Below the pieces are notes generated by a model. That model was not told the DNA's origin, ran no database searches, and was given only the letters and a program-made list of their open reading frames with translations. A stretch of DNA of 64,000 nt from NCBI GenBank assembly GCA_937967405.1, contig CALCJV010000007.1, forward strand, positions 1 through 64,000. Direction: 5' to 3'. The DNA comes from an uncultured Chloroflexales bacterium (GTDB lineage: Bacteria; Chloroflexota; Chloroflexia; Chloroflexales; Chloroflexaceae). The position numbers and the translations under genes are program-made. Of this stretch, positions 48,239 to 58,864 are shown in pieces. Every line of letters starts with the position of its first letter. The first letter of the stretch is position 1.

Positions 48239-48312
48239 TGGGGAATAGTTTAAAGGTAGAACGCCTGATTCTGGATCAGGTAGTTGGGGTTCGAATCCCT
48301 GTTCCCCAGCCA
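48239..48312 (+). tRNA. tRNA-Gln (CTG)
   Basis: TGGGGAA acceptor, CCTGA-TTCTGGA-TCAGG arm, GGGTTCGAATCCC, encoded CCA. Confidence 0.92.
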
Positions 48313-48315
48313 CAG

Positions 48316-50595
48316 TTATCTTCTATCTCCGGACTCTGTACCTCTCAGTCCCACACATGGCGTAGCTATTGGGCAAGGTCCCGCTGCCTCGCGGGGTGGG
48401 GTGACCTGCGTGGCCCGCGCAACAGCCAATTGGGACCACCCAATGGCGACTGGCTCAGGTTCAGGGAAGCCGAAATCGCTGGGGGCAAAGGCTTCCTCGT
48501 GGCTCTGGAGCGTGAGCCACGTCAGTCCGGCGGGCAACACAACGGTGAATGCGGCCGGCTCTGGCGCAGTGCCAACCTGCACCTGTGCGCCAAGCTGTCC
48601 ATCGGGGAGCAGGATGTCGAGCGTGCGCGGGATGGCAAAGCTGTGCAGGTGCATGCTTAGGGCAACTGGGCCCGCCTGCCGCTGGATCACGCCTAGCGTG
48701 GCCGTCTGTCCCGTCCAGCGGTAGAAGGGCTGCCCCGCACCAAAGGCGCGGGCCGTACTCCAGCCTGCGCCAACAATCAGGCAGGGTTGCGCTGGATCAA
48801 CTATTGGTAGGCGATACAGATCAGCCAGCTCGTGCTGCCTAAGGGGGGCAGTGTCTGGGAGTATCGTGGCCACACGCCGCGCATTGCGCTGCTGCTCGCG
48901 TTCGTTGCCAAGCTGCCGATAGTGGAGCAGATGGGTGAAGCCAGTAGCCTGCAAGGCACACTGCCAATTGGAGATCGGCGCAACGAACATATCTTCCGTG
49001 CTGGCAATGCCATTGCGGAGGTACACGCCGAGCGCGTCCGGAATGGCATCCCGCGAGGTCTGACCATAGAGTACCGGTCGTTCGTGCAGGATTTGGTAGT
49101 ACATACCGAGATTGCCGGGATTGGGCACTTCGAGTAGGGCCCCCGCTTGTGCCAGTGTGCCATCAGTGAGAAAGGGCGGAGCCGCAGGTGGGGGCTGGCG
49201 CGGCATCCGCACGGGGATGGACTCAAACAGCACGACCAACGCGAGGCCTATGGGCAAGGCGGGGCCCACCCGTCGGCCGATGCGGAGTTGCTGGAGGGCA
49301 GCGATCCCAATGGCCGCCAGCACCGCGAGACACAGGATCGCCGGAATGACGTAGCGGGCCGGCGCACGCGAGATGCGGATGATGTTAATCTGGTTGAGCA
49401 GTTCATACGGCAACGGAATCTCGGTGACCGTGCCAGCTACGCGCAAGACCGGCCCCAACGCAAACACGAGAAACATCAGCATTGCTCCGAGCCAAAACCG
49501 CGCCGCCCGCCAATTGCGCCACCCCGCAACGGCCGCCAAGCCTAGCCCCACATAGCTGAGCGGAACCATCGTGACGAGGATGCCCGGCCGCCGAAAGCCA
49601 TCGAGGAGCTGCTCGGACCACGCCCCCCAGAGCGGGTGATATGGGGCTGGAATGAGAAAGGCCAGCAGATCAGCTGCGTGGTCTATCGTATCTTGGTTGC
49701 TCCGCAGCATATACGGCTGCTCAGTAGCGCGAAACTCGGCGAGGGTGGGCAGCAACAACGGAGCCACCGCGAGGGCATACAACCCACCGAGCAGCACGCC
49801 GCGCAGCAGCACCTGCCCTAGCGTCTGTAGTCGGTGGGGGTGCTGGGTGGCTAATACCCATAGCGCAGCATAGACCGAAAAGATCAGCAGGTAGACGACA
49901 AGTTGCCAATCTACATAGGAGGTGAGCGTAAGCGCAAGTGCTGCACCGAGCAGCCAGCGCAGCTGGGTGCGGATCGGTGGGGTGAGGGCGTGTGGGGCAT
50001 AGAGCCAGTGGTAGAGGCACAGCACGTAGATCGGCAGCCACACCACTGTTTGCATCTGCGATTGGCCCACATCAAAGTGGAAGAAGTGGGTTGGCGCAAA
50101 GCCAAACACGATCCCTGCAATGAAGCCGCCCCAGCGACTGCCACTGAGCGTTGTGCCGAGCCACGCGGCTCCGCCTGCGGCACTGATGAATACCAGCATG
50201 CCGATCAGATTGTAGGCCGCCACGATCCCGACCAGTGGTTGCAGGGGCAGGGTGAGCACGGCATAAAACGGATTGAGCGTGTGGAAATAGAGGCTGACTC
50301 CTTCAGGGTGGTACAGGAAGGGGGTGAAGAACGGTGATAGCCCGCGCTGGATCGCCTCCATAACCCACCAGCAGCCCCACGCCAACTGCTGCGCGTCAAT
50401 GCGCGAGAGGTAGGCCTGCGGGTGTAGGCTCAAGGGATAGAGGAACCCAATGGTAATCAGGGTGTAGGCGGCCAGCATCCACACTGCAATCGGAAGCCGT
50501 GCCGCCCAGTGGCGGAGCTGGTTCTGGGCGAAGCGCGGAGCAGGTGTGGGCGGGGGCGGCTGTGGTGGGCTGGGAGGCAATCCATTGATCTCCAT
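48316..50595 (-). CDS. Large polytopic membrane protein (glycosyltransferase-like)
   Basis: 759 aa, about 11 hydrophobic segments and soluble C-terminal domain; stop lies 4 bp from the tRNA-Gln end. Confidence 0.72.
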   Translation of the reverse strand: MEINGLPPSPPQPPPPTPAPRFAQNQLRHWAARLPIAVWMLAAYTLITIGFLYPLSLHPQAYLSRIDAQQLAWGCWWVMEAIQRGLSPFFTPFLYHPEGVSLYFHTLNPFYAVLTLPLQPLVGIVAAYNLIGMLVFISAAGGAAWLGTTLSGSRWGGFIAGIVFGFAPTHFFHFDVGQSQMQTVVWLPIYVLCLYHWLYAPHALTPPIRTQLRWLLGAALALTLTSYVDWQLVVYLLIFSVYAALWVLATQHPHRLQTLGQVLLRGVLLGGLYALAVAPLLLPTLAEFRATEQPYMLRSNQDTIDHAADLLAFLIPAPYHPLWGAWSEQLLDGFRRPGILVTMVPLSYVGLGLAAVAGWRNWRAARFWLGAMLMFLVFALGPVLRVAGTVTEIPLPYELLNQINIIRISRAPARYVIPAILCLAVLAAIGIAALQQLRIGRRVGPALPIGLALVVLFESIPVRMPRQPPPAAPPFLTDGTLAQAGALLEVPNPGNLGMYYQILHERPVLYGQTSRDAIPDALGVYLRNGIASTEDMFVAPISNWQCALQATGFTHLLHYRQLGNEREQQRNARRVATILPDTAPLRQHELADLYRLPIVDPAQPCLIVGAGWSTARAFGAGQPFYRWTGQTATLGVIQRQAGPVALSMHLHSFAIPRTLDILLPDGQLGAQVQVGTAPEPAAFTVVLPAGLTWLTLQSHEEAFAPSDFGFPEPEPVAIGWSQLAVARATQVTPPREAAGPCPIATPCVGLRGTESGDRR

Positions 50596-50914
50596 GCCGC
50601 AATTGTCCCCCGAAGCGGCGGTTCTGTCAAGTGTTGGGCCGCTGTTGCTCAGTGGGCGGTGCAGGGTTCCAAGGTGGTATGTTTGTCATTCGTTGAACTG
50701 GCTCTTGTGTCAGTCCACTTTGCGTTCTACAATACATTCCAATGCTGCACGTATTCGATGCCGAATGATGCAGGTAAGGGTACAAGGATGCGGAAGGCGT
50801 GCGCTAGTGTGTACGCTGCATTGTTGGGCTACACATTCCTGCATTGGCCCATCGTCTCGTTCTGCTCTGTTCGATAGAGATGTTCCCCTATGCTCAAGGT
50901 AAGGAGGCGCGAGT

Positions 50915-52174
50915 TTGAATCAGAAGCATCGGCTCTACACAGCGATTGTCAGCCAACATTTTGTGGTAGATATGTTCAACGGGGTGGCGGGCGTGATCCT
51001 TGCCGCGCTTGCGCTACCACTGGCAATCAGCAATGCCCAAGTTGGGCTAACGCTCACCCTCTACGCCCTTACGGGTGCACTTACGCAGCCGTTCTTTGGC
51101 TGGTTCGCGGATCGCCTGCCCGATCATGCTAAAGGCTTGCGCCCCACACCCCTCCTGCTCACAGCCGTCGCGGTGATCTGGATGGCGGGGATGTATATTG
51201 GCGTAGCGTTGCTGGCTGGCTCGTGGCCAATGCTACTAGTGTTCCTCGTGCTAGGTGCGCTCGGCAGTGGCTTGTTCCACCCGATTGGGACCTCGCAGGC
51301 GGCGAACTCCTATCACGGCAGCATCAATACCGGCACGGCGATGTTTTTCTTCATTGGGCAGATGGGCTTTGCCGTAGGCCCCTTTCTGGGGGGGGTGCTG
51401 TTCACCATGTTTGGGCAAGGCGGCATTGCCCTGATGGGCTTAATCGCCCTGTTGCCGGTTACGCTGCTGCTGATCTCGCGCAACGATCCGCAGCCGAGCG
51501 CGGCCCGTAACCGTCAGACCAATGCGAGCGCAACCGATTGGGCGGCAATCCGGCGCAGCCTGATGAGCTTCTCAGTCTTGGCGTTTCTGGTATTGGTGGC
51601 CTTACGTTCGTCCATCCACGCCGTCTATCAGATGTTGCTGCCGTCGTTTTTTGCCGAGCGGGGCTGGGAACCAGCCATGTATGGCTTGATTACCGGTGTT
51701 GTCATCGGTACGGCTGCATTCGGCAATGTGGTCATTGCGCGGCTGGTAGATCGCTATGGCTTGCGCTTGGTGGTGGTGCTAGCGATGCTCGGCAGTGTGC
51801 CCGCAAGCCTGCTCTTCCTGCACAGCACTGCGCTCCCGATCATCTTTATGGCGGCGGCCGTATCGGGGACGCTGGTCGGTGGGGCGCATAGCGTGCTAGT
51901 AGTGCAAGCCCAACGGCTGCTGCCCGTCAAGGCGGGCTTTGCGTCAGGCATTATTCTGGGCTTCGTCTTTGCCTCTGGCGCAATGGGCACATGGCTCGCA
52001 GGCATGATTGCCGAAACCTACAGCTTTGAAGTGGCGATGAATGTGATTGTGCTGTTTGCGCTTCCCACTGCCGCCCTCGCCTTTACGCTGCCGGGCCGCA
52101 GTGCCCTGCCGCGCAACACCCCCGATAGCTCCGCGCCCACGCCCGCTGCACCCGCCCAGACTTCGCGGGTATAG
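50915..52174 (+). CDS. MFS transporter (Fsr-like)
   Basis: 12-TM pattern, LGALGSGLFHPIGTSQAA; TTG start preceded by AGGAGG. Confidence 0.85.
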   Translation: MNQKHRLYTAIVSQHFVVDMFNGVAGVILAALALPLAISNAQVGLTLTLYALTGALTQPFFGWFADRLPDHAKGLRPTPLLLTAVAVIWMAGMYIGVALLAGSWPMLLVFLVLGALGSGLFHPIGTSQAANSYHGSINTGTAMFFFIGQMGFAVGPFLGGVLFTMFGQGGIALMGLIALLPVTLLLISRNDPQPSAARNRQTNASATDWAAIRRSLMSFSVLAFLVLVALRSSIHAVYQMLLPSFFAERGWEPAMYGLITGVVIGTAAFGNVVIARLVDRYGLRLVVVLAMLGSVPASLLFLHSTALPIIFMAAAVSGTLVGGAHSVLVVQAQRLLPVKAGFASGIILGFVFASGAMGTWLAGMIAETYSFEVAMNVIVLFALPTAALAFTLPGRSALPRNTPDSSAPTPAAPAQTSRV

Positions 52175-52307
52175 TGGGGTGGGTGGTAGGGTGGTAGGTT
52201 GCAAGGTTGCAACCCTGCCACTTAGCTCCTGCCACCTAGCCCCTCTCTTGCCGCGCCTATCTGCGTTATAATACTCAGTAGGAGATGTCCGTGGCAGAGA
52301 GGAGCTT

Positions 52308-53681
52308 GTGTGCATGCCTGTGCCGATTCTGACTGACCTGACCCACGCCCGCCAAACCATCTTGCGGCGCGTGCCCTTCGATGCGATGCCTGTGCCGCAA
52401 AGCCTACAGGATGGCATTGCGGCGCGGTTTGGCGAACGCCTCACGCCCGCCCAAGCGGTGGAGCGTGTGCTAGCCGATGTGCGCGAACGCGGTGATGCGG
52501 CTCTGCACGAGTGGACCTATCGGCTTGATGGGGTGCAGCTTGACCACTTCGAGTTAGGGGCGCAAGATTTTGCCGCTGCTGCCGCCCGCCTTGACCCCAA
52601 CCAGCTGGCTGCGCTTCAGCTGGCCGCCGATCAGCTCGAACGCTTTCACCTACGCCAGCAGCGCAACTCTTGGACCGATTTCAGCGTCGAAGGGGTATTC
52701 GGGCAGCTGGTCGTGCCGTTGCAGCGGGTGGGGATTTATGTGCCGGGCGGGGCGGCTCCGCTCCCATCGTCGCTGCTGCATGCCGCAATTCCGGCCCGAG
52801 TAGCCGGTGTGGCTGAGCTGATCGTTTGTACCCCCCCAACCCGTGATGGGCTGCACCACGCGCCGCCGGATATTACGCTCGCGGCAGCCCACATTGCAGG
52901 TGTGCAACGTCTGTTTACGCTGGGTGGCGCACAGGCTATCGGGGCACTAGCTTATGGGACGCACAGCGTGCCCCAAGTGGACAAGATTGTCGGCCCCGGT
53001 AATCTGTTTGTAGTCCTTGCCAAACGGGCCGTGTATGGTGTGGTTGGGATTGAGAGCCTGCCGGGCCCAACCGAAACGCTGGTGCTTGCGGATGAATCTG
53101 CCGATCCGCGCTACGTTGCGGCCGATCTGCTGGCCCAAGCTGAGCACGTTCTAGCCAGTGCAATCTTGATCACGCCCGCGGCCACGCTCGCGCAGGCCGT
53201 GCAAGCCGAGATCGCGCAGCAACTGCGCCACCTGCCGCCCGCTAATGCACAGGCAGCGGCGGAGGCGGTGGAGCAGCGCGGCGGGATCATTCTTGTGCCC
53301 GATCTGGATACGGCACTGGAATTGGCGAATGAGTATGCCGCCGAGCACCTGTGCTTGCTGGTGCAAGAGCCGCTCCAGTATGTCGGGCGCATTCGGAATG
53401 CTGGCGGTATCTTTGTCGGCGAGCGTTCGTTCGAGGTACTCGGTGATTACGTTGCAGGCCCCTCGCACATTATGCCTACGGGCGGCACTGCGCGGTATGC
53501 CTCGCCCGTGAATGTGGATGATTTTCGCAAAGTAATCTCGCTGGTGGGGCTGAATGAGCGAGCCTTGCAGCGCATTGGGCAAGCGGCGGTGTGCCTTGCC
53601 ACTGCCGAAGGCTTGCACGCCCATGCGACCGCTGTGCAGCTGCGCCTCGATGATCTGCTTCAGCACGAGTGTGAGGTATAA
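52308..53681 (+). CDS. hisD: Histidinol dehydrogenase
   Basis: GIYVPGGAAPLPSSLLHAAIPARVAGV, KIVGPGNLFVVLAKRAVYGVVGIESLPGPTETLVLAD, GPSHIMPTGGTARYASPVNVDDF. Confidence 0.93.
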   Translation: MCMPVPILTDLTHARQTILRRVPFDAMPVPQSLQDGIAARFGERLTPAQAVERVLADVRERGDAALHEWTYRLDGVQLDHFELGAQDFAAAAARLDPNQLAALQLAADQLERFHLRQQRNSWTDFSVEGVFGQLVVPLQRVGIYVPGGAAPLPSSLLHAAIPARVAGVAELIVCTPPTRDGLHHAPPDITLAAAHIAGVQRLFTLGGAQAIGALAYGTHSVPQVDKIVGPGNLFVVLAKRAVYGVVGIESLPGPTETLVLADESADPRYVAADLLAQAEHVLASAILITPAATLAQAVQAEIAQQLRHLPPANAQAAAEAVEQRGGIILVPDLDTALELANEYAAEHLCLLVQEPLQYVGRIRNAGGIFVGERSFEVLGDYVAGPSHIMPTGGTARYASPVNVDDFRKVISLVGLNERALQRIGQAAVCLATAEGLHAHATAVQLRLDDLLQHECEV

Positions 53682-53765
53682 GGTATACTGAAGGCAAGGT
53701 TATGCGGACTATGCCGATTGGATGACACTATCAGATTTCTTACGAAAGAAGGTACAGGTACTTGT

Positions 53766-54023
53766 ATGAATGGCTTTATTTACACCTTTATCAGTCTGCT
53801 GTTTCAGGCACTGTCGTTTGCCATCTTGGGGCGGGTGCTGCTCTCATGGATTGACCCACAGGGCGGCATGCGCGTGACCCAAATTCTGGGCGAGATGACC
53901 GAGCCGATCTTGCGCCCGATCCGCAGCGTGCTGCCAACCGTCGGCATGTTTGATTTCTCGCCTATCGTGGCAATGGTCTTGCTGCAAGTGGTGGGCAACG
54001 CGCTCCTCTCCGCCCTGCGCTAG
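53766..54023 (+). CDS. YggT-family membrane protein
   Basis: ILGRVLLSWIDPQGG...ILGEMTEPILRPIRSVLPTVGMFDFSPIVAMVLLQVV. Confidence 0.85.
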   Translation: MNGFIYTFISLLFQALSFAILGRVLLSWIDPQGGMRVTQILGEMTEPILRPIRSVLPTVGMFDFSPIVAMVLLQVVGNALLSALR

Positions 54024-54036
54024 CCCACGCTTGCGT

Positions 54037-55707
54037 ATGCCCGCCCCACCGCCGCGCCTGCCGCAGCGCACCGAACTGCCCGCAGTGGTGTTTGTGGCGG
54101 GCGTGTCCATGCTCGGCATCGAAATGCTGATGCCGCGCCTGTTGGCTCCGTATTTCGGTACGGCTCAACCGATCTGGGCGATCATCATCAGTAGCACGCT
54201 GCTGTTTCTCGCGGCCGGCTACTGGCTCGGTGGTCGCCTTGCCGATCACGATCCGCGCCTTGTGTGGCTCTATCGCCTGCTGGCGTGGGCTGGGCTAGCG
54301 TGTGCGCTCATCCCGCTCGTGGCGCGGCCGATCCTCCGCACCGCCCGCCTCGCCCTCCTCGATGTGGCAGCGGGAACCTTCCTTGCCGCGCTAGGCGGAG
54401 CCGTGCTGCTCTTTGCTGTGCCCGTCACGCTGCTGGCGGCGGTTAGCCCTCTGGCGGTGCGCTTGCACTTGCACCACAGCACGGCGGGCGTGCAGGCGGC
54501 GGGGCGGACGGTTGGCATGCTCTCCGCCTTATCTACCATTGGTGCATTGCTGGGGACCCTACTGACCGCCTTCTGGCTGATCCCCAACATCGGTACAACC
54601 GCCAGCTTCTACCTGTTTGCGCTCGTGTTGCTGGTGCTTGCCACGCTTGGCGGGCGCGAATGGTTGCCGCTGCCCATGATCGTATTGGTGGGTGGGCTAG
54701 GTGGCTATGCCCTAAATACACCGGCCCCGATTGCACCCGCTGCCTGCATTGAGTGCGTGCTGGTGGCTGAGGCTGAGTCGGCATATAACTATATCCAAGT
54801 CGTTGAACAGTACGGCTTTGATGCCGATGGCCTTGATCCACGCCTGCACCTGCTGCTCAATGAGGGCTTTGCGCTGCACTCGACCTACCGCTTGCGCTAC
54901 CGCGAGCGTGGCGATCCGGCCGATTTGCTGACCGGCGGTGGGCCGTGGGACTACTTTATGATTGCGCCATTTGTGCAGGCGCACCGCACGCCGCAGAGTA
55001 TCCAGCGCGTGGCCATTTTAGGGGCGGCAGCGGGCACGGTGCCCAAGCAACTGCTTGCTGTCTATGGCCCGGAGCTGCACCTTGATGCCGTCGAGCTGGA
55101 TCCGGCGATTATTGCGCTCAGCCGGGCCTACTTTGATCTCGATGCCGACCAGCGCACCGCCCCGAACTATCACGTCCACGCCGCCGATGCGCGGGCGTGG
55201 CTGGCCACGCAGCCACACGATCCACGCGGCTATGATTTGATCGGCGTGGATGCTTACCAGCAGCCGTACATCCCCTTCCACCTGACAACGGTCGAGTTTT
55301 TCGCAGAGCTACGCACCCATCTCGCCCCAGATGGGGTGGTGGTACTGAATGCAGCGCGTGGCCCCAACGGCGATGAACGGCTTGTGCGAGCTGTGGCAAC
55401 TAGTATGCGAGCCGTGTTTCCACAGGTCTTCTTAATTGACACGCACCGCGCACGCGGCGCAGCGAATGTGTTGGTGGTCGGTGTGCCCGTCCCCGTCGGC
55501 GATGGAGCGGGGCACCTTGCCGCGCATGTGGCCCAGATCAGCGACCCGACACTGGGGCAGGTGTTGCAGTGGGCCTTATTCGCGGGGGCCCAGCCCGTGC
55601 GCGAATTTGTGCCGCAGGCGGATGATCCGCCACCCTTCCGCGATGATCGCGCCCCGCTTGAACAGCTGGTAGATGCGCTGTTGCTTGAGCAGCTTAGCGG
55701 GTGGTAG
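54037..55707 (+). CDS. Fused membrane domain/spermidine synthase-like protein
   Basis: N-terminal TM domain (GIEMLMPRLLAPYFGTAQPIWAIIISSTLL), C-terminal ILGAAAGTVPKQLL...LDAVELDPAIIALSR. Confidence 0.83.
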   Translation: MPAPPPRLPQRTELPAVVFVAGVSMLGIEMLMPRLLAPYFGTAQPIWAIIISSTLLFLAAGYWLGGRLADHDPRLVWLYRLLAWAGLACALIPLVARPILRTARLALLDVAAGTFLAALGGAVLLFAVPVTLLAAVSPLAVRLHLHHSTAGVQAAGRTVGMLSALSTIGALLGTLLTAFWLIPNIGTTASFYLFALVLLVLATLGGREWLPLPMIVLVGGLGGYALNTPAPIAPAACIECVLVAEAESAYNYIQVVEQYGFDADGLDPRLHLLLNEGFALHSTYRLRYRERGDPADLLTGGGPWDYFMIAPFVQAHRTPQSIQRVAILGAAAGTVPKQLLAVYGPELHLDAVELDPAIIALSRAYFDLDADQRTAPNYHVHAADARAWLATQPHDPRGYDLIGVDAYQQPYIPFHLTTVEFFAELRTHLAPDGVVVLNAARGPNGDERLVRAVATSMRAVFPQVFLIDTHRARGAANVLVVGVPVPVGDGAGHLAAHVAQISDPTLGQVLQWALFAGAQPVREFVPQADDPPPFRDDRAPLEQLVDALLLEQLSGW

Positions 55708-55813
55708 GGGGCTTGCGGTCACCGCTGTCGGCCACACGCACGCAGTATAATAGGCCCGTAGCCTGCACGCTGTGGTGCAGCTTGAACGCCCAGATACGAA
55801 AGGACGAAACGCA

Positions 55814-56683
55814 ATGAAGTTGGCAACCTTTAGCGTACCCGACGATTCGCTTGCACGAGTGGGGGTGGTAGATGCAACGGGCACGCGCCTGCACGATCTC
55901 GCGGCGGTAGTGCCGGATATGTTGACGCTGATTGATGGTGGAGCCGCCGCATTGGAGCAGGTGCGGGCGGCTCTGCCGACGGCTCCGCAGTATGCCTTGA
56001 GCGATATCACGTTGCTGGCTCCGCTGCCGCGCCCGCGCAAGAATATCATCTGCTTGGGGCTGAACTATGCCGCCCACGCCTACGAGTCGGCGCGAGCGCG
56101 GGGTCGCCCCGAAGTCTTGCCCGAACATCCCGTCTTTTTCACCAAATCGGTGAGCAGCGTCAATCATCCCAATGCTATCATTCCGCTGCATCGTGGGGTG
56201 ACCGAGCAGCTGGATTGGGAGGTGGAGCTAGCGGTGATCATTGGCAAGCACGGCAGCGCGGTGGCTGAAGCGCAGGCGATGGACTATGTGTTTGGCTATA
56301 CGGTGCTGAATGACATCTCGGCCCGCGATCTTCAGACGCGCCATCAGCAGTTCTACCGCAGCAAGAGCTTGAATGGTTCTGCCCCGATGGGACCATGGAT
56401 TGTGACGGCCGATGAGATTCCCGATCCGCATGCGCTGCGCTTGCAGTTGCGTCTGAATGGAGCCACAATGCAAGACTCCACCACCGCCGATATGATCTTC
56501 ACGATTCCGCAGATCATTGCGACCCTCTCGCATGGTGGGGTCGTTGAGCCGGGTGACATTATCTCGACAGGCACACCGAGTGGGGTGGGCATGGGCATGC
56601 AGCCGCCGCGCTGGTTGCAGGCGGGCGATGTGCTGGAAGCCGAGATTGAGCAGATTGGGGTGCTGCGAAATACCGTTGGCTAG
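55814..56683 (+). CDS. Fumarylacetoacetate hydrolase-family protein
   Basis: IICLGLNYAAHAYE, FTKSVSSVNHPN, DWEVELAVIIGK, FGYTVLNDISARDLQ, ISTGTPSGVGMGM. Confidence 0.9.
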   Translation: MKLATFSVPDDSLARVGVVDATGTRLHDLAAVVPDMLTLIDGGAAALEQVRAALPTAPQYALSDITLLAPLPRPRKNIICLGLNYAAHAYESARARGRPEVLPEHPVFFTKSVSSVNHPNAIIPLHRGVTEQLDWEVELAVIIGKHGSAVAEAQAMDYVFGYTVLNDISARDLQTRHQQFYRSKSLNGSAPMGPWIVTADEIPDPHALRLQLRLNGATMQDSTTADMIFTIPQIIATLSHGGVVEPGDIISTGTPSGVGMGMQPPRWLQAGDVLEAEIEQIGVLRNTVG

Positions 56684-56701
56684 CGCGGCCCAATCCATCG
56701 G

Positions 56702-57373
56702 CTAACTGGTAGCCCGTTCGCTGGATAGGCCACTGGGGGCGGTGGCGGGGCTGGCTTTGCGGCGCGGGAGCAGCAGCAAGCCCATGCCCAGCACAGCTGT
56801 CCAGCCAATCGCCATCCACATGGCGTAGCTCTGCGTGACGTGCGGGCCAAGTGGCGGGTGATAACGCCAGCCGTAATCTACGGAGACCGAGACGGCATAC
56901 CACAGGAACACGGCTGCCCGCCCAAGCAAGCCGGTGCGGGTGGCATACGGGATGAGTAGGATGCCCTGCACACCTAGCCCGATGTGGCTAACAAACAGCA
57001 TCAGGCTGATCGGATCAACGGGCCCGCCTGCGCTCCAATCGCGCATCCAGTAGCCAACCGTCCACAGCCCATATTTGATACACGCAAAGGCCGTGAAGGT
57101 GTAGAACAGATACCACGGACGATTGAACCGGATGGCAACAAGGGCCAGCGCAAACAGCAACGCGGCGAGCGGGCAGTCGGGCACGAAGGGGAGAAACTGG
57201 AACGGCGTTTCTACCAGCATCGGCCCATACCAATAGATTCCGCCCACGACTGCGCCAATCAGATTGGCGATAATCACGGCCCAGAAGAGCAGTGGACGTT
57301 CAATCACGGCTTTCAGCGTCAGGTAGAAGGTGGTTTCAAAAGTACGGTAGGACAGCATCAGGTAGCTCCTCAC
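56702..57373 (-). CDS. DUF1405-family membrane protein
   Basis: NLIGAVVGGIYWYGPMLVETPFQFLPFVPDCPLAALLFALAL. Confidence 0.8.
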   Translation of the reverse strand: MRSYLMLSYRTFETTFYLTLKAVIERPLLFWAVIIANLIGAVVGGIYWYGPMLVETPFQFLPFVPDCPLAALLFALALVAIRFNRPWYLFYTFTAFACIKYGLWTVGYWMRDWSAGGPVDPISLMLFVSHIGLGVQGILLIPYATRTGLLGRAAVFLWYAVSVSVDYGWRYHPPLGPHVTQSYAMWMAIGWTAVLGMGLLLLPRRKASPATAPSGLSSERATS

Positions 57374-58041
57374 TCGACTTCGTGCAAGTCATGGGTGTGG
57401 TTAGCACGGGATGATGGTGGGTCCAGCAGCCGGATTGGCACGCCGCCGACAAATGCGCCGGGCGGCACATCGCGGTTGACAAGGCTCATCGCCGAGATGG
57501 TTGCACCATCTCCGATCACCACGCCGGGTAGGATGGTTGTATTTGCGCCAATTGTCACGTTACGCCCAATCACGACAGGCCCCCGCCGCCACTCGTGGCG
57601 CATAAATTCGTGGCATAAGATGACCGAGTTGTAGCCAATCAAGGTATCATCGCCAATCGTAATATCTTGTGGGAAGAAAATATCCATCATCACCATCAGG
57701 CCGATGGCCGTGTGCTTGCCGACGCGCATGCCCAACGCACGGTAGATCAGTGTCTTGAGCCAGAAGAAGGGGGCATAGCGGGCGATGATAATCAGCAGCG
57801 AATTGCGGATCACGCGCAGGTAGCCACCGGTGACTTTGGGGAAGTAGTAGAGTGAGTTATGGATGCCCGCAGGCGGATATGAGCGCAGGCGGGCTTTGCG
57901 GGTGGCGGTGCTGCCGAGGGTAGTCAAGACCGCAGGCTGGGCCGGGTGTGCGTCAGAGGACAATTTCCAATCCTTCGTAGGCCGCAACCGTATTGCTAAA
58001 AAGGCTCTGTGCGTGGCATTCAAGCTGGGCGATATCATCAT
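57370..58041 (-). CDS. Hexapeptide-repeat acyltransferase
   Basis: ITIGDDTLIGYNSVILCHEF...VVIGRNVTIGANTTILPGVVIGDGATI. True start may be a TTG near 57963. Confidence 0.8.
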   Translation of the reverse strand: MMISPSLNATHRAFLAIRLRPTKDWKLSSDAHPAQPAVLTTLGSTATRKARLRSYPPAGIHNSLYYFPKVTGGYLRVIRNSLLIIIARYAPFFWLKTLIYRALGMRVGKHTAIGLMVMMDIFFPQDITIGDDTLIGYNSVILCHEFMRHEWRRGPVVIGRNVTIGANTTILPGVVIGDGATISAMSLVNRDVPPGAFVGGVPIRLLDPPSSRANHTHDLHEVE

Positions 58042-58864
58042 CGGTGTAACGCGGCTCGTGATGCACTAGCACAAGCTGGCGGGCATTTGCAAGGCGGGCT
58101 ACCGCACAGGCCATTTCGGGTGTGCTATGGCCCCAGCCCTGCCGCCCAGCGATGTAGTCCTCTTGGGTATATTGGCAGTCGTGGATCAGCAGATTGGTAT
58201 CTTTGGCAAACTTGACCAGCCGCCGATCTGTTTCGGCGTAGCCTTCGGTATCACTTGCAAAGACAACCGACTTGCCCTGCCACTCGATCCGATAGACGTA
58301 CACCCCATTGCGTGGGTGGGCGTGGCTCCGGTGGATCATCACGCGCACGGTCTCTGGGGAGGAAGGAATATGGCTGTGGTAAATATTGTGAATTTGCAGG
58401 CTGCCGCGTTCGTGGTCAATCGTAATCATCTCGGTTTCATGCAGGCTCCGCACAACTTTGAACGATGGCATCTCAGTCAAGCTCACCGGATGGCTAGGCG
58501 GCAAGACGGCGTGGTTGAGCGAGTCTTCGAGTTCTTCATCGAAAGTGCGTGGCCCCAGAATATGCAGGGTACTAGTGCCTTGAAACGCAGGAGGGAAGAA
58601 CGGAAAGCCCTGTGTGTGGTCATGGTGCATATGCGTAAGCAGAATCGTGGCACTGATGGGCGTGCCGCCATTCTCACGCGAACGCCGCAGCAGATCGTAG
58701 CCGAGATTGATGATGCCAGTGCCGGCATCAATGATTAAGGTGTGCCGCCCCACCTGCACCTCAACGCAGGTGGTGTTTCCACCATAGCGCAGCGTGTGTG
58801 CGCCGGGGACAGGGTAACTTCCGCGAGTGCCCCAAAAACGGACTGTGAACTGATCAGCCTTCAT
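57953..58864 (-). CDS. MBL-fold metal-dependent hydrolase
   Basis: FWGTRGSYPVPGAHTLRYGGNTTCVEV, LLTHMHHDHTQGFPFF, HHEPRYTDDDI. Start at MKADQF. Confidence 0.87.
   Translation of the reverse strand: MKADQFTVRFWGTRGSYPVPGAHTLRYGGNTTCVEVQVGRHTLIIDAGTGIINLGYDLLRRSRENGGTPISATILLTHMHHDHTQGFPFFPPAFQGTSTLHILGPRTFDEELEDSLNHAVLPPSHPVSLTEMPSFKVVRSLHETEMITIDHERGSLQIHNIYHSHIPSSPETVRVMIHRSHAHPRNGVYVYRIEWQGKSVVFASDTEGYAETDRRLVKFAKDTNLLIHDCQYTQEDYIAGRQGWGHSTPEMACAVARLANARQLVLVHHEPRYTDDDIAQLECHAQSLFSNTVAAYEGLEIVL

Noticed and set aside
48068-48253. 61-aa ORF over the tRNA-Leu/Gln region
   Set aside because: Lies across two well-folded tRNA genes; spurious.
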